Shown one piece after another: positions 9,199 through 18,073 of a stretch of DNA of 49,145 bases; the stretch's first letter is position 1; every line of letters begins with the position of its first letter. The DNA comes from JBMYYR01 sp049609625. Lineage in GTDB: Bacteria > Bacteroidota > Bacteroidia > Flavobacteriales > CAJXXR01. The notes below the pieces were generated by a model that saw nothing but the letters and a program-made list of their open reading frames with translations, did not search any database and had not been told where the DNA came from. Both the position numbers and the translations under genes were made by a program. The stretch lies in the NCBI GenBank assembly GCA_049609625.1, contig JBMYYR010000006.1:1-49145 (forward strand). The letters run 5' to 3'.

Positions 9199-9229
9199 TT
9201 TGATAGTATCGAAATATAGTTTACATTTG
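9199..9229 (+). promoter_or_regulatory. Promoter of the DUF4143 ATPase gene
   Basis: TTTG at 9199-9202, a 19-bp spacer, then TACATTTG at 9222-9229, a full match to the Bacteroidota consensus. The -33 element lies inside the imperfect repeat 9199-9214, so a protein bound there would block transcription. Confidence 0.75.
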
Positions 9230-9248
9230 CATCATCAATCAAAACGAG

Positions 9249-10460
9249 ATGAAGCAATCTACCATAAAACTTGTATCCTCTGAGCAGAAAGACTTTATAA
9301 AGAATAAAAAAGACGATTTAGATCGAGATTTAATACATAAACTCGCTCATATTCCTTCTCATGCTTTAATCATCTCTGGTGTTCGACGTTGTGGAAAGAG
9401 TACGTTTTTATATCAATTAGCCAAGAATAAATCACATAATATCTTCTTTTTAAACTTTGAAGACGTGCGTTTGTTTAATTTTCAGGTCGAGCATTTCGAA
9501 CTTTTAGATCAGGTCATCGCCGAAAGCGGTCAGCGTGTTTTATTTTTTGATGAAATACAAATCATCGAAGGTTGGGAGCTGTTTGTACGTCAAAAACTGG
9601 ATCAAGGTTTTGAAGTTGTCATCACAGGTTCTAACGCCAGTATGTTAAGTTCCGAGCTTGGGACAAAATTGACGGGAAGGCACATCAGTAAAGAGTTGTT
9701 TCCTTTTTCTTATGCCGAGTATTTGCGCTTTACAAAACAAAAAAAATCAGAAAAATCGTTTTCAAAATACATAAAACAAGGTGGATTTCCGCAATTCATC
9801 AAAACCAAACAAAACGATATTTTAGCAACTTTGATAGACGATATCATGTATCGAGATATCGCCGTCCGTTATAGCATCCGAGACATCCAAGCTCTAAAAA
9901 AATTATGTTCTTATATCCTTTCAAATAGTGCCACTTTGGTTGTGCCATCCAAGCTAAAACAGACACTTGGCATCAATGCGGCTTCTACCATATTAAATTA
10001 TTTTAGCTATTTCGAAAACACCTATTTGATGAATTTGATGCCCAAATTTAGCTGGTCGGTACGCTCACAACTTCTAGCTCCAAAAAAAATGTATGTCATA
10101 GACAGCGCTTTGATAAAGGCTGGAAGTACAGCATTTAATAAAGATAAAGGTAGATTGCTCGAAACTATGGTGTATTGGGCATTCAGACGGAAACACAAAA
10201 CGTTATATTATTTTAATGAAAACAATGCCGAGTGCGATTTTGTTGTTCCTCAAGCTGATAAAACACAACTCATAGCTCAAGTCTGTTGGGAACTTACTCT
10301 TGACAATGAAAAACGAGAACTTAATGGACTAATAGAAGCGCTAAAATTTTTCGATTGCACCATCGGGTATATCATCACGTACAACAACTCCGATTTGATA
10401 TTGAAAGAGGGAAAAGAAATTAGAGTTGTGCCTTTTTATGATTTTTTTGATGAAGATTAA
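9249..10460 (+). CDS. AAA-family ATPase with C-terminal DUF4143 domain
   Basis: Residues ~35-165 form a P-loop ATPase core: Walker A GVRRCGKST with K50, Walker B VLFFDEIQ with D101-E102, and ITGSNASML like a sensor-1 segment. The C-terminal half (from about residue 200) has the layout of DUF4143, a domain related to restriction-endonuclease-like folds in this large family of unknown role. Length (403 aa) is typical. These genes are widespread, mobile and often in multiple copies in Bacteroidota genomes. It sits alone between ftsW and topA with its own promoter and palindrome, where murG would normally be. No specific function can be given. Confidence 0.85.
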   Translation: MKQSTIKLVSSEQKDFIKNKKDDLDRDLIHKLAHIPSHALIISGVRRCGKSTFLYQLAKNKSHNIFFLNFEDVRLFNFQVEHFELLDQVIAESGQRVLFFDEIQIIEGWELFVRQKLDQGFEVVITGSNASMLSSELGTKLTGRHISKELFPFSYAEYLRFTKQKKSEKSFSKYIKQGGFPQFIKTKQNDILATLIDDIMYRDIAVRYSIRDIQALKKLCSYILSNSATLVVPSKLKQTLGINAASTILNYFSYFENTYLMNLMPKFSWSVRSQLLAPKKMYVIDSALIKAGSTAFNKDKGRLLETMVYWAFRRKHKTLYYFNENNAECDFVVPQADKTQLIAQVCWELTLDNEKRELNGLIEALKFFDCTIGYIITYNNSDLILKEGKEIRVVPFYDFFDED

Positions 10461-10632
10461 GCTTTTCTTGCAAAAGAAACCAAAAAAACAAATTCGGACA
10501 TATCGTTTCTTGTAAGATTCACGGTTGATTTCAGTAACTCATATTTAATTATTATAAAACTTAACTACTTGTTTTTTAATTGATTGCAGTTGAATTAAGG
10601 AGTGTTAATATCGATCAAACCCCTAAATTGCA

Positions 10633-10661
10633 TTGCATTCATAAAACTTACATTACTTTTG
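10633..10661 (+). promoter_or_regulatory. topA promoter
   Basis: TTG at 10633-10635, 18-bp spacer, TACTTTTG at 10654-10661, matching the Bacteroidota consensus. The leader to the topA ATG would be about 70 nt. The rest of the 275-nt gap 10461-10735 shows nothing recognisable. Confidence 0.7.
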
Positions 10662-10735
10662 TGCAAAATTTTGAATATCCTATTTTTTCAAATTTTAAAA
10701 TTTAGAGAACCTTTTCAAACTAAAAACTCCAAAAA

Positions 10736-13114
10736 ATGGCAAAAAATTTAGTTATAGTTGAGTCTCCAGCCAAAGCAAAAACCATTGAAGGCTACCTTGG
10801 GTCAGGCTTCAAAGTAAAATCGAGTTTTGGACATATCAGAGATTTAAGTACAAAAAAAATGGGCGTAGATGTTGACAACAACTTTCTACCCAACTACGAA
10901 ATATCTCCAGACAAAAAAGAGCTGGTCCGAGAGCTAAAAAAAGCAGTCAAAACTGCCGAAACAGTATGGTTAGCAACGGATGAAGACCGCGAAGGAGAAG
11001 CCATTGCTTGGCATTTGTATGAAGCTTTGGGCTTGACCGAAAAAGAAGTGAAACGTATTGTATTTCACGAAATTACGAAAACAGCCATCGAAAAAGCGGT
11101 TGCCAATCCTCGGGACATCAACCTGCATTTGGTTGATGCGCAACAAGCTCGGCGTATACTCGATCGTTTGGTTGGTTTTGAAGTGTCGCCTATTCTTTGG
11201 AAAAAAGTACAGCGCGGACTTTCGGCAGGGCGAGTACAGTCGGTAGCTGTACGCTTGATTGCCGAGCAAGAAAAATTGATACAGAATTTTACATACAGTA
11301 GTGATTTTAAGGTCGCTGGACACTTTTTGGGTGCGGCTTCAAAAGATGCTTTTAAGACCGAGCTCAATAAAAAAATTAAAACTAAAACTGAGGCTGAAGA
11401 TCTTTTAAAAAAACTTAAAGTATCTGATTTTAAGGTAGATAGCATCGAATCTAAACCTGCCAAAAAATCACCATCAGCACCATTTACAACCTCAACCTTA
11501 CAGCAAGAAGCCTCCAGAGTTCTTGGTAGCTCGGTGTCGAGAACCATGTCTGTGGCTCAAAAACTATACGAGTCTGGACGAATAACGTATATGAGAACCG
11601 ATAGTGTCAACTTGTCGAATGACGCTTTGGGCGCTGCGTCTCGCTATATTACAGCAACTTACGGCGAAAAATATCAAAAAACGAGAGTCTATAAAAGTAA
11701 AACCAAAGGCGCACAAGAAGCTCACGAAGCCATCCGACCTACAGCCTTTGAATTTACAGGAGACGACTTGGCGCCAGATGAAAAACGCTTGTATCAACTG
11801 ATTTGGAAACGCGCCATAGCTTCCCAAATGAGCGAAGCCGAGTTTTTGAGATCGACCTTAAAAATAGCGGCTTCCGAAATCTCTAACCACTTTGTTGCCA
11901 AAGGTGAAATTTTAACTTTTCCAGGCTTTTTGAGTGTTTATCAGGCCGACAAAAACACCGATGTGCTCTTACCAAAACTGGAAGAAGGCGACAAGTTGAC
12001 AGCAAAAGAAATTATTGCTACCGAACGTTTTTCTAAACATCCACCACGTTTCAACGAAGCTTCTTTGGTTAGAAAACTTGAAGAATTGGGTATCGGAAGA
12101 CCATCTACGTATGCCCCAACCATCTCGACGATTCAGCGAAGAAATTATGTTGTCAAAGAAGAGCGCGAAGGTTTTACGAGAGAAATTATTGAGTTGAAAC
12201 TCGAAAAAGACACCATTTCGAGCCAGAAATTGAAAGAAAACTACGGCGCCGAGCGCAATAAATTGTTTCCGACCGACATCGGTTTAGTTGTCAATGATTT
12301 TCTTTTTGAGCATTTCAATAAGATTATGGATTATAATTTTACGGCAGAAGTCGAATCACTTTTTGATGACATCGCCGATGGAAAAAGTGTTTGGCAGGAC
12401 ATGATTGGTGAGTTTTATACTGATTTTCATAAAACCGTAATAGACGTTGAAGAAAACTCTGAACGCTCAGTTGGACTTAGACATTTGGGCGAAGACCCTA
12501 AAACCGGGAAACCTATTTATGTGCGTATTGGTCGTTTTGGCCCCATGGCTCAATTAGGCGAAACGAATCCTGAAACCAAAGGTACTCCAGAGGACGAAAA
12601 ACCAACTTTTGCCAGCCTCAGAAAAGGGCAATCGATCGAGACTTTGACACTGGAAGAAGCCATCGAATTGTTTAAACTTCCGAGACAAATTGGAGAATTT
12701 GAAGGTAAAGTAATGACTGCAGCTATTGGAAGATTTGGTCCATACATCCGTCATGACAACAAGTTTGTTTCTTTGAAAGAAGATGATCCATTGGACGTAG
12801 AAGCCGATCGTGCTATTGAGTTGATTTTGGCAAAACGCCAAGCTGATTTAGATAAAATTATTAATCAATTTGAACAAGAAGGAGATGCACCTTTAGTTGA
12901 AGTTTTGAAAGGCCGTTGGGGTCCATTCATTAAATTTGATGGAAACAATTATAAAATTCCGAAAGACACGGAAGCTTCTGAGTTAAGTTTAGAAGATTGT
13001 TTAGAATTAATCAAAAAACAACCAGCAAAAAAGAAAGCGACCAAACGTAAGGCTCCAGCTAAGAAAAAAGCACCAGCCAAACGGAAAACAGCAACTAAGA
13101 CAAAAAAGAACTAA
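10736..13114 (+). CDS. topA: DNA topoisomerase I (type IA)
   Basis: Relaxes negative supercoils by single-strand passage. The Toprim domain starts at the N-terminus (VESPAKAKTIEGYLG, then DEDREGEAIAWH near residue 85). The catalytic tyrosine is Y285 in RITYMRTDS. The C-terminal region (residues ~570-760) consists of repeated topoisomerase C-terminal modules (RIGRFGPMAQLG, AIGRFGPYIRHD, KGRWGPFIKFDG) without the cysteine zinc ribbons of the E. coli enzyme. The last ~30 residues are a Lys/Ala-rich basic tail that probably contacts DNA nonspecifically. The 792-residue length is normal. Confidence 0.97.
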   Translation: MAKNLVIVESPAKAKTIEGYLGSGFKVKSSFGHIRDLSTKKMGVDVDNNFLPNYEISPDKKELVRELKKAVKTAETVWLATDEDREGEAIAWHLYEALGLTEKEVKRIVFHEITKTAIEKAVANPRDINLHLVDAQQARRILDRLVGFEVSPILWKKVQRGLSAGRVQSVAVRLIAEQEKLIQNFTYSSDFKVAGHFLGAASKDAFKTELNKKIKTKTEAEDLLKKLKVSDFKVDSIESKPAKKSPSAPFTTSTLQQEASRVLGSSVSRTMSVAQKLYESGRITYMRTDSVNLSNDALGAASRYITATYGEKYQKTRVYKSKTKGAQEAHEAIRPTAFEFTGDDLAPDEKRLYQLIWKRAIASQMSEAEFLRSTLKIAASEISNHFVAKGEILTFPGFLSVYQADKNTDVLLPKLEEGDKLTAKEIIATERFSKHPPRFNEASLVRKLEELGIGRPSTYAPTISTIQRRNYVVKEEREGFTREIIELKLEKDTISSQKLKENYGAERNKLFPTDIGLVVNDFLFEHFNKIMDYNFTAEVESLFDDIADGKSVWQDMIGEFYTDFHKTVIDVEENSERSVGLRHLGEDPKTGKPIYVRIGRFGPMAQLGETNPETKGTPEDEKPTFASLRKGQSIETLTLEEAIELFKLPRQIGEFEGKVMTAAIGRFGPYIRHDNKFVSLKEDDPLDVEADRAIELILAKRQADLDKIINQFEQEGDAPLVEVLKGRWGPFIKFDGNNYKIPKDTEASELSLEDCLELIKKQPAKKKATKRKAPAKKKAPAKRKTATKTKKN

Positions 13115-13192
13115 AATCGAAGTATCTATTCAAGATGTTAGCTATTTTTAGCCGTGCTAATAAGCCAATATTTAAAATCTAATTATTATTTA

Positions 13193-13221
13193 TTGGTATA
13201 TGCTATAAATAGTTATATTTG
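13193..13221 (+). promoter_or_regulatory. Promoter of the OmpA-family gene
   Basis: TTG at 13193-13195, 18-bp spacer, TATATTTG at 13214-13221: a close consensus match, as expected for an abundant outer-membrane protein. Confidence 0.75.
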
Positions 13222-13265
13222 CAAAGAAATTTATAACAATCACATTTTCAAAATACGTTTACAAT

Positions 13266-14621
13266 ATGAAAAAGAGTTTATTAATCTGTTCGTTAGTCTT
13301 TTCTAGTGTTATGGCTTTCGCGCAAGACAAGAAGCATGACTTTTTTGACAACTGGTCTGTACAAGCCTCATTAAACCATAATCTTATTAGAGGTGATGTT
13401 CTCGGTCTACAAGCTGTAGGCGGAACTGTAAGTCGACTCGGCCGTGAGTTTGAAGTCGAAAAAGAGGATAAATTTGATCTTGGTTTTGGTTTGCGTTTAG
13501 CAAAACAAATCACTCCTGCTTTTGATTTAGGATTCTCCGTAAATCTAGGTCAAATGACTGGGACAAAGCGACCTGCTGGAAATGGCAACTGGGAGGTAAA
13601 ACATTCCATTATCGATTTTAAGCAAGTTGAGCTCAACGGACGTGTATACTTCAACAGACTGTCTGAACATTTAGGCAGACAACCAAAACTTCCTTTCTTT
13701 TTTGAAATTGGTTTAGGTCGAGTTTTTGCAGAAATTGCAACCGGAGATAATGATGACTTAACCGTTGTTGATCGTTCGACGTTTGAAGAATCAAAGGTTG
13801 AAAGCATAGAAAACGCTTGGATTGCATCTCTTGGTGTTGGTGCAGAATATAAAATAGCCGACCGAATAGGACTTGTTTTAGCTACAAAGATGTTTATGAC
13901 GCGGACTGATGATTTAGATGGTGTCAATGGAGAAAATTTTGCAAACCAAAACGATGATTTCTTTGTTATCTCTAATTTAGGAATAACCTATGATCTTTCA
14001 AGAGGAAACACAGGCTATAAATGGCATAACCATTTCAAAGGACAAAATGATTTAGCTCTTGCCAACACAAAAGCCATTGAAGAATCAGAAAGCCAACTTA
14101 AGGCCTTAAAAGGTCAGATTTCTAAATTAAATTCTGCTTTAGCTGCTCAAATTGCCCATAACAATAATACTTCACGACCTTGGAAAGATGCTGATAAAGA
14201 TGGTGTTCATGACGAAGATGACAAAGAAGCGTACACTAAACGTGGATCTTTAGTGAACTTCCAAGGTATTGCTATTAAATCTAACACAGCTACCGCAGAT
14301 TTATTATTCCACCCTGTTTTCTTTGACACCGACAAATATAACGTAAAAGAAAGAGGATTTGAATCGATTGTTGAAGTTGCACTATATATGCAAAAACACA
14401 CAGAAGGACGCATCAAACTAGTAGGTTATGCCGACCGTAGAGGTTCTGATACTCATAACGTAGAATTGTCAAGAAAAAGAACTATGGCAGTAAGAAAAAT
14501 TCTAACGGACAGATTCGGAATTGATGCTTCTCGTTTAGAAATTGATTACAAAGGAGAAAACGCAGCTATAGCTGACTTATTAAGCGTCAACAGACGTGTA
14601 GACTTTGTTGTTATCAACTAA
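13266..14621 (+). CDS. OmpA-family outer-membrane protein
   Basis: It starts with a signal peptide cleaved near AFAQ (residue ~20), followed by an eight-stranded-type beta-barrel region (~25-250), a short coiled coil (ESQLKALKGQISKLNSAL, ~275-300), a calcium-binding-like acidic stretch DADKDGVHDEDD and a C-terminal OmpA domain. The OmpA domain shows VGYADRRGSDTHNVELSRKR, which binds peptidoglycan. It probably links the outer membrane to the cell wall. It is a single-gene unit with a strong promoter and a 17-bp stem terminator. The 451-residue length fits the flavobacterial OmpA group. Confidence 0.92.
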   Translation: MKKSLLICSLVFSSVMAFAQDKKHDFFDNWSVQASLNHNLIRGDVLGLQAVGGTVSRLGREFEVEKEDKFDLGFGLRLAKQITPAFDLGFSVNLGQMTGTKRPAGNGNWEVKHSIIDFKQVELNGRVYFNRLSEHLGRQPKLPFFFEIGLGRVFAEIATGDNDDLTVVDRSTFEESKVESIENAWIASLGVGAEYKIADRIGLVLATKMFMTRTDDLDGVNGENFANQNDDFFVISNLGITYDLSRGNTGYKWHNHFKGQNDLALANTKAIEESESQLKALKGQISKLNSALAAQIAHNNNTSRPWKDADKDGVHDEDDKEAYTKRGSLVNFQGIAIKSNTATADLLFHPVFFDTDKYNVKERGFESIVEVALYMQKHTEGRIKLVGYADRRGSDTHNVELSRKRTMAVRKILTDRFGIDASRLEIDYKGENAAIADLLSVNRRVDFVVIN

Positions 14622-14640
14622 AACTAGTTTTAACCTATTG

Positions 14641-14681
14641 AAAAGAAAGCCATTCGCTGATTGCGAATGGCTTTCTTTTTT
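14641..14681 (+). terminator. Intrinsic terminator of the OmpA gene
   Basis: A perfect 17-bp stem (14641-14657 with 14663-14679), a 5-nt loop TGATT and a T-rich 3' side ending TTTTTT. It lies 20 nt after the stop codon and is the clearest terminator in the window. Confidence 0.92.
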
Positions 14682-14693
14682 GGCTTATATTTG
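14661..14693 (+). promoter_or_regulatory. Promoter of the flippase-msrB pair
   Basis: TATATTTG at 14686-14693 with TTG at 14661-14663 (22-bp spacer). The -33 box lies inside the loop and right arm of the preceding terminator, a compact arrangement. The leader to the ATG at 14723 is about 22 nt. Confidence 0.6.
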
Positions 14694-14722
14694 GTTTTTA
14701 TTCTGATGTTGACTTACGTTTA

Positions 14723-15985
14723 ATGCTTCTAAAAACTTTACAATCGTTTAAACAAAGAGGTGGAATTTGGTTTTTCTCCTCCAGTATGATCGATCGACTT
14801 TTTCGATTTTTATTGAGCTTTATGCTCATGGCCTATTTAGCCAAATCGCAATTTGGCCAATGGTCTTACGCCTTAGTATTTGTAAGTACCTTTGCACCTA
14901 TAAAATCTTTGGGCCTCGAATCTAGCATCATCAATGGTAGTGCTTCTGTAGATTCTAAGAACATAAATGCTTTTTTTAGATCAAATTTCTATCGAGCAAT
15001 TGCCATCGCCTTCGGGATGAGTTTAATGTGCATAGGAGTTACCCTCATCATCCCTACTCAATTTAATGAAGCTCGGCACCTTATCTATATTCTATGTCTG
15101 TGGTTAATTTCTAGCTCGGCTTACGAATTAAATTTAGCCTATTATCGAGCCAAAAAAGACCATAAAACCTATGCTAAAATTCAGACTTTCTATACAATTT
15201 GTTTTATTGTTTTAGCTAGCTCTGCAGTCTACTTTTCGGGAACTACAGCACTTGCTTGGGTGTTTGTTTCTACTCCAGTTTTAGTATTAATGAGTTTTCG
15301 CCCCGCTTTTTTGTCAGCAAAATCATTTGATTTTAACGCCTATTCTTTTAAAAAATTAATCAGCCTAGGATTCAAAATGAGTGTTTCCAACTACGCCTCA
15401 CTCCTTTTATTCTACTTAGATACCTTTCTAATATCTTATCTAGCCGAAAACCCCGATAATATTCTGGCCGACTACAGAACAGCAACACTTATTCCTCTTA
15501 ACATCACCTATTTAGCAAGTATTTATTTAACCAATGATTACGTCTATTTAGTTGAAAACAAAACTAATAAGTCGTATTTACTTAATTACTTAAAACAATA
15601 TTCTATTCTTTTTTTAGCGTTATTAGGTTCCTGTATTTTGGCACTGTATTTTGGTTCTGATTGGATTTGGACTGAGCTTTTTAATGGCAAATATCAGGAT
15701 TCGGCAGTCTATTTTAATATTTTATTAGTCGGAAGTGTAGCTATTTTCCTTTTCCGTATTCCGGCCGGAAATATGCTCTCAGCCTTAGACAAGGTTGGCT
15801 TTAATGTCAAAATTGCATACAGCGCACTGATTTTCAATGCAATACTATCTTATTTTCTATTTCAGAGCTATCAAACGGCCGGTATTGCTTACGGCTCGGT
15901 CATTAGTCTAGCGCTTTCGGGCTTAGTATCCTATTTATATTTATTGCGACACATCAATAATCTACCCCATTCAAAAGAACAATGA
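14723..15985 (+). CDS. Wzx-like polysaccharide/oligosaccharide flippase (MOP superfamily)
   Basis: A 420-residue, almost wholly hydrophobic protein with about 12 predicted membrane helices and the N-terminal pattern RGGIWFFSSSMIDRLFRFLL, followed by MAYLAKSQFGQW. This is the pattern of polysaccharide biosynthesis flippases that turn lipid-linked glycan units across the inner membrane. A glycan gene cluster is not adjacent, so the cargo is unknown. It overlaps the msrB start by 4 nt (ATGA), so the two are cotranscribed even though their functions look unrelated. A MurJ role is conceivable but the sequence looks more like Wzx. Confidence 0.82.
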   Translation: MLLKTLQSFKQRGGIWFFSSSMIDRLFRFLLSFMLMAYLAKSQFGQWSYALVFVSTFAPIKSLGLESSIINGSASVDSKNINAFFRSNFYRAIAIAFGMSLMCIGVTLIIPTQFNEARHLIYILCLWLISSSAYELNLAYYRAKKDHKTYAKIQTFYTICFIVLASSAVYFSGTTALAWVFVSTPVLVLMSFRPAFLSAKSFDFNAYSFKKLISLGFKMSVSNYASLLLFYLDTFLISYLAENPDNILADYRTATLIPLNITYLASIYLTNDYVYLVENKTNKSYLLNYLKQYSILFLALLGSCILALYFGSDWIWTELFNGKYQDSAVYFNILLVGSVAIFLFRIPAGNMLSALDKVGFNVKIAYSALIFNAILSYFLFQSYQTAGIAYGSVISLALSGLVSYLYLLRHINNLPHSKEQ

Positions 15986-16503
15986 AAACATTCAGGTTAA
16001 TCTTTCTTACCACTTTAATTATCAATCTATTAAGCTGCTCAACAAACGAAAAAACAAATCTTAAAATGACTACAGAACCATCGGAATTTAACATCCAAAA
16101 AACAGAAAGCGAATGGAAAGCAAGTCTAGATGCAGAAGCCTATCGTGTATTAAGAGAAAAAGGGACGGAATATCCAGGCACAGGCGAGTATGATAAGCAT
16201 TTTGAAAAAGGAGCTTACCATTGCCGAGCCTGTGATTTAGAGCTTTTTGATAGTTCAGCAAAGTTTGATGCGCACTGCGGTTGGCCAAGTTTTGATGACG
16301 AATCTACTCAAGCCAATATTTTAAAAATAGAAGACAATACTCTAGGTATGAAAAGAGTAGAAATTGTGTGTTCAAATTGCGGAGGACATTTAGGACATAT
16401 TTTCCCAGATGGCCCAACAGAAACTGGCATGAGGTATTGCGTTAACTCTGTTTCGCTAAGTTTCAAGCCTAGCCAAACAGATTCAACATCAACTGATCAT
16501 TAG
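15982..16503 (+). CDS. msrB: Lipoprotein peptide-methionine (R)-S-oxide reductase MsrB
   Basis: Reduces the R-epimer of methionine sulfoxide in proteins. Zinc-binding CxxC pairs are at HCRACDLELF and CSNCGGHLGHIF, and the catalytic cysteine is in RYCVNSVSL near residue 154. The first 26 residues form a lipoprotein signal ending in NLLSC, so the enzyme is probably membrane-anchored in the periplasm, where it would repair oxidised envelope proteins. The 173-residue length is the MsrB core plus signal and linker. Its ATG overlaps the flippase stop by 4 nt. Confidence 0.95.
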   Translation: MKTFRLIFLTTLIINLLSCSTNEKTNLKMTTEPSEFNIQKTESEWKASLDAEAYRVLREKGTEYPGTGEYDKHFEKGAYHCRACDLELFDSSAKFDAHCGWPSFDDESTQANILKIEDNTLGMKRVEIVCSNCGGHLGHIFPDGPTETGMRYCVNSVSLSFKPSQTDSTSTDH

Positions 16504-16541
16504 TGCCAGCAAGAAAACTCATAACTGAATTGATAATTTTG

Positions 16542-16588
16542 TATCTTTGAAAAAAACTATAACAATGGATTTAGATGCAAGAAAATAA
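16542..16588 (+). pseudogene. Promoter plus truncated 7-codon ORF, possible antitoxin gene remnant
   Basis: TATCTTTG (16542-16549) precedes an ATG at 16565 that encodes only MDLDARK before TAA. The peptide resembles the first residues of small Bacteroidota addiction-module proteins, which commonly start M-[DN]-L-x-A-R-K. That resemblance is from memory and short, so the assignment is tentative. No continuation of the family is visible after the stop. Confidence 0.35.
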
Positions 16589-16647
16589 ATAAAATAAAGC
16601 GTGTTGCTCTGTGTCAACATCGTGGTAAAATCAATTTCCCATAAACC

Positions 16648-16806
16648 TTACTTCTTCACCTGAATAGGAAAATACCCTTCCACAGCCAAAAGATCATTTC
16701 TACCATAACTAAACCAAGTCGCCAGGTTAATCAATCTATTGATTTTCAGGCCTTTATCTCCGCCTGGTTTCCTGACTGAGTAGTGAACCGTTTTGATGTA
16801 ATGGAA
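16648..16806 (-). pseudogene. C-terminal fragment of an unidentified protein
   Basis: An open minus-strand frame of 52 codons with no plausible start codon ends at 16648-16650. It reads protein-like, for example GGDKGLKINRLINLATWF and the end GYFPIQVKK. The frame is closed upstream by a stop at 16807-16809. It looks like the tail of a gene whose body has been lost. The family is not recognised. Confidence 0.4.
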
Positions 16807-16810
16807 TTAA

Positions 16811-16939
16811 AAAAAAGGTTTTGAAGGAAAAGTAAAAACTGAGCTTTCTGGAACACCAAGAGCAGAAAGTGAAACTCTTTTAGATGCACATTCAGAGAAA
16901 GGAAATTTAGAAAAATTAACGACAAACATAATCGAATGA
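16811..16939 (+). pseudogene. 3' fragment of a gene once coupled to the MscS gene
   Basis: An open frame without a start codon (KGFEGKVKTELSGTPRAES, later AHSEKGNLEKLTTNIIE) ends in a TGA that overlaps the mscS ATG as ATGA. Such a 4-nt overlap is typical of genuine operon neighbours, so this is probably the surviving 3' end of a deleted upstream partner. The family is not recognised. Confidence 0.45.
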
Positions 16940-18027
16940 ACCAATTATTAGAAACACATAAGCTTGATTTTATTTATGGAATCATAGTGATAGTTGCCGT
17001 AATCATGTTGCGGGTGCTTACAAACAAATTGCTCAATTGGCTTGCTAAAGAGAAATTAAAGGAATTCCCTTCAGAAACTATAAAACCCATACGTTTGTTG
17101 AAACGTATTCTCAATATATTGTGGATTACGCTGGGACTAATAGCCTTGACGTTTCTTGTGGTAGATAAGAGTCAAGAAAGTGCGTTAGTTAATGACTTTA
17201 AGACCGTTCTTTTTATAGGCATTGTGCTGTCATTTACTATTATTTCTGCTTCTACGTCTAACATCTGGTTCAAACACAACATTCAAAAAAAGATAGAAAC
17301 TGAGCAAGACCCAACTAATGTTCAATTTTTAAGATACGTCGTACTTGTTAGTGTGTATTGCATCGGCACACTACTTTGTTTATTGGTGTTTCCTTCTTTG
17401 AAAGGCATTGCCCAAACTGTGCTAGGAGGTGCTGGTGTGCTGACACTTATTGCTGGTTTTGCTTCGCAGGAAGCCTTATCTAATGTCATTGGAGGTGTTT
17501 TTATCATTATTTTTAAACCTTTTAGAATAGGTCAACGTATAAAAGTAACCGACACTATGGTAGGCAAAGTAACCGATATTACCCTGCGGCATACTGTGAT
17601 TCGCAATTATGAAAACAAGATGATTGTGATTCCAAACGCAATAATTAATAAAGAAAGGCTGATTAATTACGATATGGGCGAACTTAAATGCTGCGAACGT
17701 ATTGAGATTAGAATATCTTATGACAGTAATATTGGTTTAGCAAAAAAAATTATGCAAGAAGAATGTGAAAGCCATCCACTCATTCTGGACAATCGAACAG
17801 AACTGGAAAAACAAGAAGGAAAACCGATTGTAAAAACAGCAGTTATCGCATTAAATGAATCCGCCATCATCCTAAGAGCTTGGACTTGGGAAAGGAATTA
17901 TAGCGATAGTTTTCAACTAAAAATTGATGTTTTAGAACGTATTAAAAACCGATTTGACAACGAAGGTATCCTAATCCCGTTCCCATCTAGAACTATTGTG
18001 ATGAAAAAGGAAGATAGTGCGTCGTAA
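16936..18027 (+). CDS. Mechanosensitive ion channel, MscS family
   Basis: A 363-residue inner-membrane protein with about four to five hydrophobic helices (residues ~13-30, 50-72, 83-103, 128-150) before the conserved pore helix and beta domain: GGAGVLTLIAGFASQEALSN, then NVIGGVFIIIFKPFRIGQRI. This is the MscS/YbdG pattern of channels that open on osmotic downshock. The glycine/alanine-rich pore helix is intact. Its start is in ATGA overlap with a gene remnant. No own promoter is apparent, so expression may depend on the promoter at 16542. Normal for the family. Confidence 0.93.
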   Translation: MNQLLETHKLDFIYGIIVIVAVIMLRVLTNKLLNWLAKEKLKEFPSETIKPIRLLKRILNILWITLGLIALTFLVVDKSQESALVNDFKTVLFIGIVLSFTIISASTSNIWFKHNIQKKIETEQDPTNVQFLRYVVLVSVYCIGTLLCLLVFPSLKGIAQTVLGGAGVLTLIAGFASQEALSNVIGGVFIIIFKPFRIGQRIKVTDTMVGKVTDITLRHTVIRNYENKMIVIPNAIINKERLINYDMGELKCCERIEIRISYDSNIGLAKKIMQEECESHPLILDNRTELEKQEGKPIVKTAVIALNESAIILRAWTWERNYSDSFQLKIDVLERIKNRFDNEGILIPFPSRTIVMKKEDSAS

Positions 18028-18073
18028 CAACAAACTTTTTTTATCTTATATTAGCTAATTAAACCAAAAACCA

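Larger units (their letters stand above)
16504..16935. other. 432-nt region without an intact gene, containing decayed gene fragments
   Basis: No full gene fits. It holds a consensus -7 element (16542-16549) followed by an aborted 7-codon ORF, a 52-codon start-less frame on the minus strand (16648-16806), and the start-less 3' end of a plus-strand gene (16811-16939) that overlaps the next gene. Together these look like the remains of at least three genes. Confidence 0.6.

Noticed and set aside
11065..11547. 160-residue frame antisense to topA
   Set aside because: topA is unambiguous here; the frame is a codon-bias shadow rich in Ser, Cys and Arg.
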